Positions 1 to 10,465 of a stretch of 64,000 nucleotides of DNA are shown in pieces. The DNA is taken from positions 1,302,001 through 1,366,000 of the forward strand of contig CP093831.1 in the NCBI GenBank assembly GCA_033063855.1, given 5' to 3'. Made by a program: the position numbers and the translations under genes. The first letter of the stretch is position 1. Each line of letters opens with the position of its first letter. The notes below the pieces were generated by a model. That model was not told where the DNA came from. It searched no databases and saw only the letters and a program-made list of their open reading frames with translations. This DNA comes from Smittia aterrima. Its lineage: Eukaryota > Arthropoda > Insecta > Diptera > Chironomidae.

Positions 1-779
1 CCACACTGAACCACCAGTGTCGAGTGACAAAGCCAGAGTAGGACGTGAGGTCCATTTAATGTTCAAGACTCCAGCATTTGGTGAAATTGCGTCAGTGAGA
101 CTTCGAATTACATCGCCAGTCATTGTGTTAATCATAAATATTGCACCCCGTGAAAATCCTGCGAGAAGTCTTGTATCGTCTGAGTTGAATGACATTGACG
201 ATACTGCTCCCTGTTGTTTCTTTTGACCTTCAAGACAACACCATCGTAAAGTTTGTGTGCTATCGAAAGCAAGAATGAATCCATGCGACGTTCCAACTGC
301 AACCATTCTCGAAACAGCAACAGCTGATGCATAACCAGCTTCCGTTCGATCCTTAAAGAGTGAAAATGATGAGACATGTTGATCAATATTGATTTAATTA
401 ACTTACAGCTGCTGACCCGATTTGTGCTGTTACGCCCTGAAAGATTACATGGCGAAGAATAGATCCGCTCTGTTGTCTTTCGTCGAACGATGGAGTCGGA
501 GTTTGATACAACTTATCAGCTAAAAGACTGCTGTTGATGCTATCAATATCGCTATCCATCTCACTCATGATTGCATCGAGTGAGGGTAGGTCTTCAATGG
601 CCGGAATCGATAAGTCATCGATCTGCAATCAAAGATTTTCGTAAAATTTTGATTGATAAGAAAGTTGTCCATATTACCTCATCAAGATCAAGATTGAGAG
701 ACTCTAGCAGTGAATCACTGGAACCACGGTCTGTTCCTGAGAGTAAGGAACTCAAAGACGGTGCTTTCAAAGTGTTCAT
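1..779 (-). CDS. Vps8: Vps8, CORVET tethering complex subunit (5' part only)
   Basis: Vps8 is a CORVET subunit that tethers early endosomes through Rab5. Only the N-terminal 223 residues lie here; the gene runs off the left edge. Exons by splice sites: 678-779, 407-622 and 1-351, all phase 0. The start ATG is at 777-779, followed by a Ser/Asp-rich leader and then the beginning of the WD40-like propeller. Blocks typical of the family are visible: ILRHVIFQG, a segment reading VAVGTSHGFILAFDSTQTL, then DDTRLLAGFSRGAIFMINT. The open frame continues to base 1 without a stop. It is divergent from the HIT gene, with 258 bp between the two start codons, so the two probably share a promoter. The family call rests on recognised sequence blocks and is firm; the far 3' part cannot be judged. 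Confidence 0.85.
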
Positions 780-1037
780 TTCAACTTAAATATAGTTTTT
801 TCAATTTTAGTGACTTTTATTTTGATAAGATTTCTATTGACTGCTTACAAATATTAACTTGTCTGCTTATTTATATTTATATGTGGTTGCACAAATTTTT
901 GAAAACAATGAGTTTCAGTTTGTATCATGAGATTTGGAAGATTTTTTATCCAAAGTACGATTTGATAGAGATAAGAAGTTTATCAATAAAAAAACTTTCC
1001 TTTTCATTTATTTCCAATTTATGAAAACTTTCGTTAA

Positions 1038-1650
1038 ATGGTTTCGTCAAATAAAAAACTGATTTTTGCTGCAATTTCCTTAGCCGGTCTCGCTGTGATT
1101 TGGAGATACAGCGGCCCTGAAATGCCTTGTATCTTTTGTAGAATCGTTAACAAGGAATTGCCCTCGGAGTTGCTGTACCAAGATGAGGTAAAAGTTAATT
1201 CGTTCTTTAAATTTGCCACATCTTAAAAGTTTTGTTTATGTTTTTAGAAATTCTTAGCTTTTAAAGATATCAGGCCGGATGCGCAATTCCACTTCCTTCT
1301 GATCCCAAAACAACACATTCCTAATACGAATGCTCTAGTCTCAGCTGATGATAAACAAATGGGTGAGTTCATCTGGTCATTGCCCTTTTAATTCGATACT
1401 TGAACTTTGCACTTCAGTTTTAGAAATGAAGAAAATTATGTTGGATCTTCTCGCCAAGAACAATCAAACTGACAGTAACGAGATTCGACTAGGATTCCAC
1501 GTTTCACCTTTTCATTCAGTGAAACATTTGCATCTTCATGGTTTAGCTCCTGTCTCGTCATTAGGATTCTTTGGGCGATTAAGTTTCCGACTGAACAGCT
1601 ATTGGTTTGAAGATGTCGATTCAATAATTAATTCACTGCCTAAAGCTTGA
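1038..1650 (+). CDS. HINT3-like histidine-triad (HIT) nucleotide hydrolase
   Basis: HIT proteins of this type hydrolyse AMP-phosphoramidates and lysyl-AMP-like adducts. Exons 1038-1187, 1248-1362 and 1418-1650 give 165 residues. The HIT signature HLHLHGLA is near residue 130, preceded by CIFCRIV and by LIPKQHIPN, as in HINT3 and aprataxin-like proteins. The first 25 residues contain a hydrophobic stretch (LIFAAISLAGLAVIW) that would act as a membrane anchor. A second in-frame ATG at the MPCIFC position would give a soluble protein of about the normal family length, so the start is uncertain. The two introns are 60 and 55 bp. It is convergent with the UTP4 gene, and the two 3' ends nearly touch. 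Confidence 0.85.
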
Positions 1651-1698
1651 TGTGTTTTAGAAATTAAGGTTTTTAGTTCAAATGGAAATTGTTTTATA

Positions 1699-1704
1699 AA
1701 TAAA
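1699..1704 (+). terminator. Polyadenylation signal of the HIT gene
   Basis: AATAAA lies 49 bp after the stop codon of the HINT3-like gene. Confidence 0.6.
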
Positions 1705-1743
1705 TTTTGGTGAGAGTTTTTAAACTTTGAATTAAAAATTTCC

Positions 1744-1749
1744 TTTATT
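1744..1749 (-). terminator. Polyadenylation signal of UTP4
   Basis: AATAAA on the minus strand, 10 bp after the UTP4 stop codon. It is only 40 bp from the opposing HIT-gene signal, so the two transcripts should end face to face or overlap. Confidence 0.55.
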
Positions 1750-1758
1750 TCTTTCCAT

Positions 1759-3958
1759 TCACGTCATTCCAAATTGTTTCTTTCTCAATGGTGGCGGAAG
1801 ATTTTCTGTCAAAGTTACTGGATTCATTTCAAGGGCCAGCAGTTCGTTGTCTCCAAGGAACTCAAGATGAATCAAATGCTGAAATGATTCAATTATTAAA
1901 ACTTCGCTTTAAATTTAATGAATTTTGGTTACTCACCGTGTTAAACGATTTAACTTTTTTAACTTCGAAACTTTCTGAGCTCTTAGTTGTCTTTGCTTTC
2001 TTGATCGTTGTAGTCTCCTCTGATTTCTTCAACACGTGAATAGAATTCTTCCGACAGAAGATAACAGCTTCAGAGTTTCGAGGATCAAGGCAAACGTTCG
2101 TGATCAATCCATCAACTTCTGGAAGTGTCGCTGAGAATTGAATGAAGAGCTCGTCGAGGTTGTACTCGAGGATTTTGTTGTCGGCGAATGAAACAACAAG
2201 AATCGGATTGTTGCTTCTTATTTTGAGCGAGGTAGCTGGACTTCCATGTTTCGGAAGAGTCTTTGCGTGTGTCCATTTCTTTCTCTTCAAGTTCCAGACT
2301 GAGATGTTGTTGCACAAACTTGCGAGCACCAGAAACTTTGAACAATTTGAAATGGCAATTTGATGAATCAAATCTGTGTGATGTTCACCAATATCGAAAG
2401 TTTCTTTCAGCTCAATCGAAATTGAATCGAGTTCAAATACAGAACATTGGCCATCGTTCTTCACAATTATTAAAGTTGAAGAGTCTTTTGAAAAAATCAT
2501 GTTAACGCAAGACGAAAACTCTTCCGGGACATTCTTGACAAGCTTCAGTTTTGGCTTCGACTTTTCTTGAACTTCAAACCGGAACAATCTGATTGAGCTC
2601 ATTGTTGAATAAGCAATCCATCGACCATCATTGGATATTGAAGAGCAAACAATCATTTCGTCATCTTTGCTTCTTAACTCAAGAAGTTTTTCAGGAAATT
2701 CACTTATTCGGTAAAGCTGGTTTCCTTTCTCTACTGAGGCGAGTTGTGGAACATCGTCGTCCTCATCGTCTTCATCTTCGACGGCTTTTTCTGTTCCTTC
2801 CAGTTCATTTGCCACTGCCAGCTTCCAAACTTCCAAGTAGTTGACGTATCTCATCACCATCAAACGACCTTCCTCAGAAGCCTCTGCAAAGGGTTGTTTA
2901 AGGAATGGCCCAGCTCTTTCAAAATGTTTAAAATCTTGTGAAGCGAAGGACAAAAATCCATCGACACCTCCTGAGATGAATTTCTCGTTTCCGATTGTAG
3001 CCATTGCGAGAACATCGTGAGTGTGAATGTTTGATCGTTTGAAACTCTTCACCCATTGCTCGACTTCGCTGCCTGGTCGCGTGACCTTGACACACGAATA
3101 CTTCTTCAGAATTTGTTCACTTCCTGAACAGAAAAATGATTTTCTATCCTCAGAAACACTCAAGCACATTATGTCAGCAGTCGAAGCATGGACGTAATCG
3201 ATTTGCGCACCAAGATTTCCATCCCAGAAAGTCACTTTTCCTCTTGAGTCTCCAGAAGCGATTGTGAAGTTGTTGAGAATGTCGACACACCAAACGATAG
3301 TTTCTTGCTTTGGATCAGCTCGTCCAGTGCTCATTTTGTGCAAAACATGTCCAGTTTTAACATTCCAAACTTTCACTGCATCAATCGAACCTGATACAAG
3401 TTTGTCGCCTTCATCGTTGAACTTACAGCAAATGATTCTGTGATCCTGACGATCGAGCAATCGAGTGAATTGAATGTCATCGTCGCTTACATCGAATATG
3501 TTCATGATTCCTTCTTCTGTGCCGATTGCCAAGGTTTCTGTTGCTTTGTTGTAGTCCATGCAAATTCCTTTCTCACCGGTCAGCAATAAACTTCGTTTTG
3601 GTGTCAATGTCTTGAGATCCCATTCCTTCAATCCATCGCCTGACAGTCCAACTGAAAATAAGCGAGATCCAGCCCAGCAAATTGATTCAATCGACGTATC
3701 CCATTTGCCAGGAATCGTTCGTTCAAGGAAGGGAGAGTTGCTAAGATTCCAAATCTCAATGCTGTAGTCGTTTCTGAAACAAAAAAATTATTTCGTCTCG
3801 TTTTTTAAAGAAAATCGAAAATATTTTATTTCTCACCTTACAACTCCAAGTTTATTCAACTCTTTGCAGAACGACAAATCCTTAATTCCACGGGCTGCGA
3901 TGTTGTAACATTTTATCCCGTGCAGCTTGACATTCTTTACTGCTTCTTTCAACTGCAT
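1759..3958 (-). CDS. Utp4: UTP4/Cirhin, U3 small-subunit processome WD40 protein
   Basis: UTP4 (Cirhin; l(3)72Dn in Drosophila) is a WD40 component of the t-UTP part of the nucleolar SSU processome, needed for pre-18S rRNA transcription and processing. Exons 3837-3958, 1937-3773 and 1759-1878 join in frame to 692 residues, close to the 686 of the human protein. Diagnostic stretches are LDRQDHRIICCKF, LVSGSIDAVKVWNVKTGHV, the HTHDV motif, NYLEVWKL and SSISNDGRWIAYSTMS. An acidic loop (EDEDDEDDD) interrupts the second propeller. The last exon ends in LPPPLRKKQFGMT, matching the conserved basic C-terminus. The start at 3958 is preferred because upstream in-frame residues do not resemble the family. 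It is divergent from the ZAD-like gene with 339 bp between start codons. Confidence 0.92.
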
Positions 3959-4297
3959 TTTTATTTGATTTCCCACGTTTTTTGTTGTTTGATTGTTTAC
4001 ATGAAAGCTACGTACAAACTTTTTTGAGATTCGTACCCCCACAGCAGAAGGGGTACTTTCTTCGGCGTCTGGAAGTCCTTTAATACATTGTATTTCTGAA
4101 ATATTTCATAAACTAAAGAATCTCTATCGCGTGATCATCTAAAACTTCAAAGACTTGCTTCTATCACTCTAAAGAGACCACACAAGATCGAGAATCACTG
4201 GAGTGATCGTGCATAATTTAATTCCGGAAACTTAACCGCAATTTTTATTACGGTAATAAAAACACAAACAAAACTTGTTTACCAAACTGGAAACAAA
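3959..4297. promoter_or_regulatory. Divergent promoter region of UTP4 and the ZAD-like gene
   Basis: 339 bp between two opposite start codons. No TATA box or clear initiator stands out. It is AT-rich and I see no gene in it. Confidence 0.4.
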
Positions 4298-6923
4298 ATG
4301 ATTACTGGCAGGGGAGCCACGACTTGCCTTATTTGCGACAAGCAAGGCTTGCTCGTCCTCAATAATGTGGCGACAGTTCTCGGAATTAAATTGCTGTTCG
4401 AAACTAAACAAGTAATTTCACCACTTCTGTTAATATTTCAAACGTCTCAAGTTTACAAATCTTTTTAGTTCAATATTTTACTGATGAGCGCTATGATTTG
4501 CGTTAAGTGCACTGGAAGACTTCATCAGTTGTTTGACTTCAACATTCTTAAGTTACACATCGAGACAACAAACGATGACGACAAAATGAACGATCCTGAC
4601 GTTTGCTCATTCTGTGGAACAAGTGGCATCATGAAGAAAGACCAGAAATTGGAAGCTGCGTCTGTTGTTGCAAAAACTAAATGGCGACCACCTGTAAGCA
4701 TCAGTTTCTTAGCAAGTTACTTAGCACGTTGCTTAGCAACACCCTTGTTGTTGTCGTATCGTTTTCCTAATCAATTATTTACCTTTTAGTCCGTTGGCCT
4801 GCAAGAAAGTGTCAAATGTTGTTTCTCATGCTATAACTTTTTAAGTTATTACATCAAAATCGAGAAAATCCTAACCGAACAGAATGTCGAGTTCCGTAGA
4901 AAGCTGAATCACTGGACAGTCCAATTGGAAGTTCTCTCAAATATTGAAGTTATCTCTCTGTCGGATACATCATCAATCTATTTAGAAGACGCCGCAATTG
5001 ATACATTGCAGCCAAATGACTCTGAAGCTAAACCAATTGAAGATGAAACAAATGCTCAACAAGTGAAACCGTCTCAAAGAGGACGAAAGCGCAAAAGCGA
5101 CACTTCCACCAAGACTATCAAATCCGATAAATCTTCAGAAAGTTCAAGCTGTGAATCCGTGAAAGAGACACCAAAAGGTAAAAGAAAAACCGGAAGGACT
5201 CATTCTGAAACATTGATTCAGGTTGATTTAGAGAAATTTCCTCAGAAATATCGACAGCACAAGAGCGAAAGCTTCAAGCTCGTCGATATAAAGAAAATAA
5301 CTGAAGACAACATGAAGGAAGATAAATTTTCGTTAATCAAAATGCGGCGTGCAAGCTCACGACCATCAACGCCGTTCCGATACAGCAAAAAGAGATCTTA
5401 CAAGGCTGATAGTTCATCAGACGAAATGAAATTACCGAAGTCAGAAAACGAACAAAACGACGAACAATCTCCAAACGAAAAAGTATCAAATTCATTGAAA
5501 GTTTCATCGGAACCAGATGAATCTTTAATTACGAAAAGCGAAGAAAAATGTAGCGATTCATTCAAAGAATGGATTAAGGAAACAATCGCATCAAATTCAT
5601 TGATAGTTTCATCGGAAAATGATGAACCTAAAAAGTCAGAAAACGGACAAAACGACGAACAATCTCCGAACCAAATCGTATCAAATTCCTTGTTAATTTC
5701 ACCAGAAAATGATGAAACTGAAACCGATAAAAACGAGGAAAAATGTAGCGATACATCCAAAGAATTGGAAAAAAACGAATTTACCTCCCTCGATGAAGTC
5801 GAGGAAATCTCAAGTGTCATACTATCATCTCATAATAATGAAATACTTAACGTTTTGACTGAAATCAATGAATCTCAACCTCAAGAAAAGAATGTTCAAG
5901 AAATTATCGAAAGTACAAATGAAATATTAACAGTGGAAGATAATTTAATGAAGGAAGAAGACTGGAAGAGCCTTTTTCCTAATATTGAAGAGGTCATCCA
6001 TGAAGAAGTTGTTGATGATTCAATGAATCCAGTTGTTTCACAATCCACCAAACTATTTCAAGATTACTCAAAACTTTATGATTTAAAAGACTTTTCCATT
6101 CAGTTGATTCGCTTGGGTCAGCAGCATCTTCAAGAAATCCTTGGCGATAGGATTCGCGCCTGTCCAAAAGTTACCAAGAGTGGGAGAGTCACAAAACCGA
6201 AAATCATCCCAAATTCATCGTTACCATTAAAAAAAGATTTAAAGACAAAGATTCAGAAAAAGGAAAAGACCAAGAACCAGAAAAAAGAAAATCCCAAAAT
6301 TACTTATCGAAATTTCCTCAAAAGTCGCAAGTCCAGCAAGAGCCCAATCGTCGAAGATACAGATGATCTAATTGTCTACGAAGAAGAGGAAGCTTTACCT
6401 TATGCAGATGACATTGAAGAAGATTATGTCGAATATGAATCGATAGGTATTTAACGATTTTCTTCTCTTTGTATTACAAAGTTTGTAATGATCGTTGTAA
6501 TGACTTTTATTTTAGATGGCGTTGATATGCAAGTTGTTGAAGAAAAACCCATCGAAAATAAAACTATCTCAGTTGAATTCATTGCTGTTGACTCAAATGA
6601 TTCCATTACACAGGAAGAAGATGAAATGCCATTCCAGAATATTTATGATCCAAAAGTAACGACACGTAAGTTGATCACATTAAAAAGAAATTCTCATCAT
6701 ATTTCTAAACTTTAAATATTTCATTTTAGCCACAAGAACACAAGTTTCAAATGCCATTGAATTAATTCCGAATATTGAAATTAAATGTATCGAGAGACAA
6801 GAGCGTACAATTGAAATGGAATTTCTTTCTCCAAGACAGCAGCACAAAGGTAAAATAACTTTTCAAAATCACATTTTTAATGTGAAACCAACTAAAATCT
6901 TTCGAATGCGTGAAGTGTGTTGA
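4298..6923 (+). CDS. Protein with two tandem ZAD-like Cys modules and a long acidic, Ser-rich tail
   Basis: Exons 4298-4411, 4469-4693, 4790-6446, 6516-6665 and 6730-6923 join in frame to about 779 residues. The N-terminus has CLIC (residue 10) paired with CVKC about 40 residues on, then CSFC paired with CFSC in a similar layout. This spacing resembles two zinc-finger-associated domains (ZAD), the dimerisation module of many insect C2H2 factors, but no C2H2 finger follows. The rest is low-complexity, rich in Lys, Ser, Glu and Asn, with basic patches that look like nuclear signals (RGRKRKSD, KGKRKTGR). An imperfect internal repeat covers 5430-5760. The last exon ends at the first in-frame TGA (6921-6923); an alternative splice at 6855 is possible. 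A nuclear role is inferred only. The family assignment is tentative; existence as a gene is well supported by in-frame exon joins. Confidence 0.65.
5430..5760 (+). repeat. Imperfect internal coding repeat
   Basis: Two related units in the ZAD-like gene, each with NDEQSPN, VSNSL, S-E-N/P-D-E and a KCSD block. This suggests internal duplication in a disordered region. Confidence 0.6.
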
Positions 6924-6998
6924 TCAATTTACCAAATCGATTGCCATCCTAGAGAGTAGTTACTTAGATATTCACTTACTCATGTTCAGAATATATTT

Positions 6999-7657
6999 TT
7001 AAATCTTTATTAAAAAATATTTAAGCGCTCCAAACGCTAATGTCGATAGTAAGAGTATTTTAGTAGTTGAACGATGAGTCACCGGAGAGCTGTTGCACAA
7101 ATCACCTTGACAAAAGCACATAAACACTTTCTTGTAATTGTAGACAGTGTTAGCACAGCGATCTTGCCCATCATCGGGTCCTCGTTGCACACACATTCGT
7201 TGCGTTGCCATATCAAAATCTAAAACGACATAAAATTTCAACAGTGATTCAGGAAATGAAGAATTATTCGCAGACCATCTTCTCTAAAAGCTCCCGTCTC
7301 TCCTTCTATCACTTTCCCACACCAACCACTCGCACAAGGCACTGCTGTTACACCAGGCTCAAGTTCCACGTCTGTTGCGTTGTAACGGAAGGGATCCTTG
7401 CAGCTTCCTAGCTCCCCCCTCGATCGACACTGATAACATCTTTTTATAAGTCCTGCAAAAGAAGAAATGATATTGAAGCTTTCGAACAAATCCGGGAAGT
7501 GAAGTATTTTTCAATTATGCTGGATGACCTCGATTAAAGTGGCACCCATAGAAAGTGAAAGATTCAAATGCACGAACAAGCGCGATTTTCACTCACCATT
7601 TGCGCTATCACTAATTAAAGTTATCACAGCCACGTAAAGCAAAAGCTTCTGTATCAT
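6999..7657 (-). CDS. Ly6/uPAR (three-finger) GPI-anchored surface protein
   Basis: Exons 7597-7657, 7276-7452 and 6999-7219 give 152 residues. There is a signal peptide (MIQKLLLYVAVITLISDSANG), then ten or so Cys in the Ly6 order: CYQC, GSC, VPC, GWC, RMC, RC, then CFCQGDLCN, whose last part is the conserved C-x-x-D/N-x-C-N ending of three-finger domains. A hydrophobic C-terminus (ILLLSTLAFGALKYF) follows a small-residue stretch and fits a GPI signal. Insect relatives act in septate junctions, sleep and ion-channel modulation; which one this is cannot be told. The donor of intron 2 (GTCTGC) is weak, but the frame and the family alignment across it are good. An AATAAA overlaps the last codons of the gene. 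Confidence 0.82.
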
Positions 7658-8097
7658 TTCGTGTGCTGATGGTCAGCAAAAATTCGATTTTCAATCACAA
7701 CTTTTGATATTTCTCGTTTCTCCTTCTATTTTCTTAACACAAATACTGACTCACTAAATTTTACTTCAAGAAACCTTACAAAAGTCTAAAATAAGTCAAG
7801 ACACTGGACGTGAATTTTTTTTCGATTTCTTCGTTGCTAACCGTCATCGACATTCTTTTTCTTTTCAGAATAAAAATTGATCCAGAATGTTCCAGAGTCA
7901 TCGAATTTTTATCAACCAAAACATTCCTAACTTGTTACTGAACAAGAATAAAATCATTTTTCTCTCTTAATTCAATTTTATTAATTGATACGCTTAGCGG
8001 TCCGCTAATAGCGGATTCAAAATCGAACAGGATTTAAATGCAGCTGCTCTTTAGCTTTGTCTCTTCTATTTTTAGAGAATAATTTATCAAAAAGCTT
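7658..8097. other. Intergenic, Ly6 promoter and ferritin 3' region
   Basis: 440 bp. It holds the ferritin polyadenylation signal at 7977-7982 (minus strand) and the upstream region of the Ly6 gene. I see nothing else. Confidence 0.5.
7977..7982 (-). terminator. Polyadenylation signal of ferritin
   Basis: AATAAA on the minus strand, about 115 bp after the ferritin stop codon. Confidence 0.5.
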
Positions 8098-8736
8098 TTA
8101 ATCTTTATGTTCAGATAGCTGTTTATCGAACATATAGACCCCTAAGCCTTCTCCGACGCGCTGCAAGTTTGTAACATGATCGCCAATCTCTTTCATTGAG
8201 TCAACTTGTTCCTGTAAGAATTCCGTTTCGAGGAAGTCGCCGAAGTTCAGATCATTGTGAATCGTGGCAATGCCGTGGATTTCCAAAAGACTCTAAAATA
8301 TATTTTTGAAGAATTTCCTTGCACTTTGACCTTTGATGACGATTCTCACCTCGTTTACTGTCTTTTCTAATTCGAGAGCTTTTGACATCGCTTCAAGTGC
8401 AGTCATCTCAGCTGGCAAATCAGGATTCACAACATCGCTCAAAACAATTCGTCCTCCTCGCTTATTTAAATATTTCATGAACTTCATTGCGTGTTCTCGT
8501 TCCTCAGACGAGCAATCCTTGAAATATCCATGTAGACCTGGCAAGGCGACATCATCGCGATCAAAGTGGAATGACTAAAACATTAAATTTTCAGACTACG
8601 TCGCAAAATAATATTGAACTTTTATTATTCTTACCAAAGCGAGATAAGTGTACGAGGCGAACAACTCCATGTTGATCTGTCGGTTAATTGCAGCCTCACA
8701 GTCATCGTGAAAGTTTTGACGAACTTGACTGGTCAT
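8098..8736 (-). CDS. Ferritin heavy chain, cytosolic type
   Basis: Ferritin stores iron and the H chain oxidises Fe(II). Exons 8635-8736, 8350-8574 and 8098-8292, all phase 0, give 173 residues, the usual cytosolic length. The complete ferroxidase centre is visible: Glu in INMELFASY, Tyr in SYTYL, the EEREHA motif, Glu in ELEKTVNE and Gln in LQEQVDS. There is no signal peptide and no mitochondrial presequence; residue 1 is followed directly by TSQVRQNFHDDCE, as in vertebrate H chain. Most insect ferritin is secreted, so this is a separate intracellular paralogue. No CAGTG-loop iron-responsive element is seen in the 250 bp upstream of the start, so translational control by IRP is not supported, although a 5' UTR intron could hide one. 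Confidence 0.93.
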
Positions 8737-9060
8737 TTCAAATATATTTCACTAAATAATTCTTTCTGAGTTCTTCTAACAAATTTCTTTCCGATTTGTT
8801 GTTGCTAGAAAAAATAGTTTAACTGCGCATGCGGTAAAAAATTTGTTTTCGTTTAGTCACACGTGCAATCACAAATGAGCTCGTGACTCAAAGGATAGTC
8901 ATTTCAATTTTCTGTAATCAAATTTTTGTGAAAGCTTTAAATCTTCGATTTTTTGATTTTTATTATTTTCTGTCACAATTGAACTGGAACAATCAGTTCT
9001 TTCGCGGCATTGAACTTGAGAATCTCTTAGAGACAGCTCATGCTTGAACAGTTTTCAAGG
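8737..9060. other. Intergenic between ferritin and the cysteine protease
   Basis: 324 bp holding the ferritin upstream region and the protease 3' UTR, with AATAAA on the minus strand at 8959-8964. Nothing else is recognised. Confidence 0.45.
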
Positions 9061-10388
9061 TCAACACAATTTCGAGAAGATCGCGAAGCATGAAGTCAAG
9101 CAATTGTTGTTTTCATTACGAGCAATTCTCATGTAACCATTTTCTCCCCAGTCTGGTCCCCATGAGTTACTGAAAAAAAAAATTATTGTAAATTTCTTGA
9201 AAATGTTTGAAAAGCTCTTCAACTTACCGAATGAGCCAGTAATCCTTTCCTGTGCCCGAGTCAGTTCCGTAGCCAACAAGAAGAACTGAATGATTAATGT
9301 TCTTGCATTCGCTTGAGCAAGTGGTGTCAGAGAAAACTCCGCTCTTGTAAGCTGTGAAGTCTTCGGTGACAAGAACAACGACAATCACTGGACCTGAAGA
9401 AAAAAAAATTCAAATTAATTTCAAATCACCGAAAAATTCTTCTCAAGTTTTACCATTAGCGGCGAGAATGTTCTTCAAAGAATCTTCATCTCCTTTAAGT
9501 TTGTATTGATAGTTATCGCAAACCTTTGGAACCTTAAGCTTTTCAGCAGCAGCATTGCAAGATGACTTTTCTCCTTTGTATGGATAGGCATCGCTTGAAA
9601 CGAGTTCATTGCCCTGCAAGAAGTCCAAAGCTTTCTTTGGCCATCCACCGCCGCAGCCAGTGTTAGTTCCATCGCAATCAATTGAAGCTTGCATTGAGAT
9701 TGGAGTGTTGAATGAAGGGTCGGCTCTCTTGTACATCGACTCGAGTTGAGCAATCGAAGCAAAGCTCCAGCATGAACCGCATTCCTAAATTAAAAGCATA
9801 AAATTATAAAACGAAAAAGTTTAAAAATAAATAACTTACGCCTTGGTGAACAACTGGAAGACATTGAGCTGTGAAATCAACTGAAGCAGGTCCAGCTGGA
9901 TATGATGATGCTTCTGGTTTCTTTGCTGCACGTCGTCTGCGGTCTAAATCACCTTCCGGAACTCTTGTACCGCAAAGTTTGTTAATCCATGCGCTAAGCT
10001 CTTGATCCATGAAATCGTAGACTTCCATTGAGAAGCCAACGAGTCCCTTCGCTAATTTCTCGTTGTGATCTTTGACGGTGTTGAAATTCTTTGTGAAAAG
10101 TCCCAAGGCTTTACCAGCGATCGATTCGTCCAAATAATTTTTGTTATTCTTGGTCACGAAATCCGTGAAACTTGTAATGATCGATGGATCGATTCCTTCA
10201 AAAATCTTTTGTGGCAACGAAGCAGCTCCTCCGATAACTCCAGCTCCTGGAATTGCACCTGCTCCTGGAATCGCTCCTGCTCCTCCTGCGATCGCACCTG
10301 GCGATGGAATCGGCACTGGTGGCTTTGGGAAGCCGAACTGAGCTTGACTCAATGCCACAAAAGTTAAAAACACGATCAACGACTTCAT
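9061..10388 (-). CDS. Secreted papain-family (C1A, cathepsin L-like) cysteine protease with Gly/Ala/Pro-rich pro-region
   Basis: Exons 9840-10388, 9454-9784, 9228-9393 and 9061-9169 give 384 residues. A signal peptide (MKSLIVFLTFVALSQAQ) is followed by a proline-rich stretch and repeats of GAIPGAG, then a weak I29-like propeptide (about residues 65-145). A dibasic run (RRRRAAKK, near residue 155) sits just before the mature domain. The catalytic Cys is in GECGSCWSFA, split by intron 1 directly before the Glu; the oxyanion Gln is in HQGE. The catalytic His is in NINHSVLLVGYG and the Asn in NSWGPDWGENGY. The usual GCNGG motif reads GCGGG. All active-site residues are present, so activity is likely, probably in the gut or in secretions. 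The Gly/Ala/Pro repeat and the furin-like site are not standard for this family. Confidence 0.88.
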
Positions 10389-10457
10389 TGTTCCGACTTG
10401 CGAGCAGAACTTCAGAAAACAAGAAAATGAACTGGCGAATATTGCGATGCTGATTGG

Positions 10458-10465
10458 CTTTTATA
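10458..10465 (-). promoter_or_regulatory. TATA box of the cysteine protease gene
   Basis: TATAAAAG on the minus strand. A CCAGT initiator-like site at 10431-10435 lies about 32 bp downstream, which is the expected TATA-to-start spacing, giving a 5' UTR of about 45 bp. Confidence 0.7.

Noticed and set aside
5398..5820. Open frame on the minus strand (about 140 codons, Ser/Phe-rich)
   Set aside because: It mirrors the low-complexity region of the ZAD-like gene on the other strand and has no start context, splice sites or domain.
8737..9000. Iron-responsive element upstream of ferritin
   Set aside because: No CAGTG loop on the coding strand within about 250 bp of the start codon.
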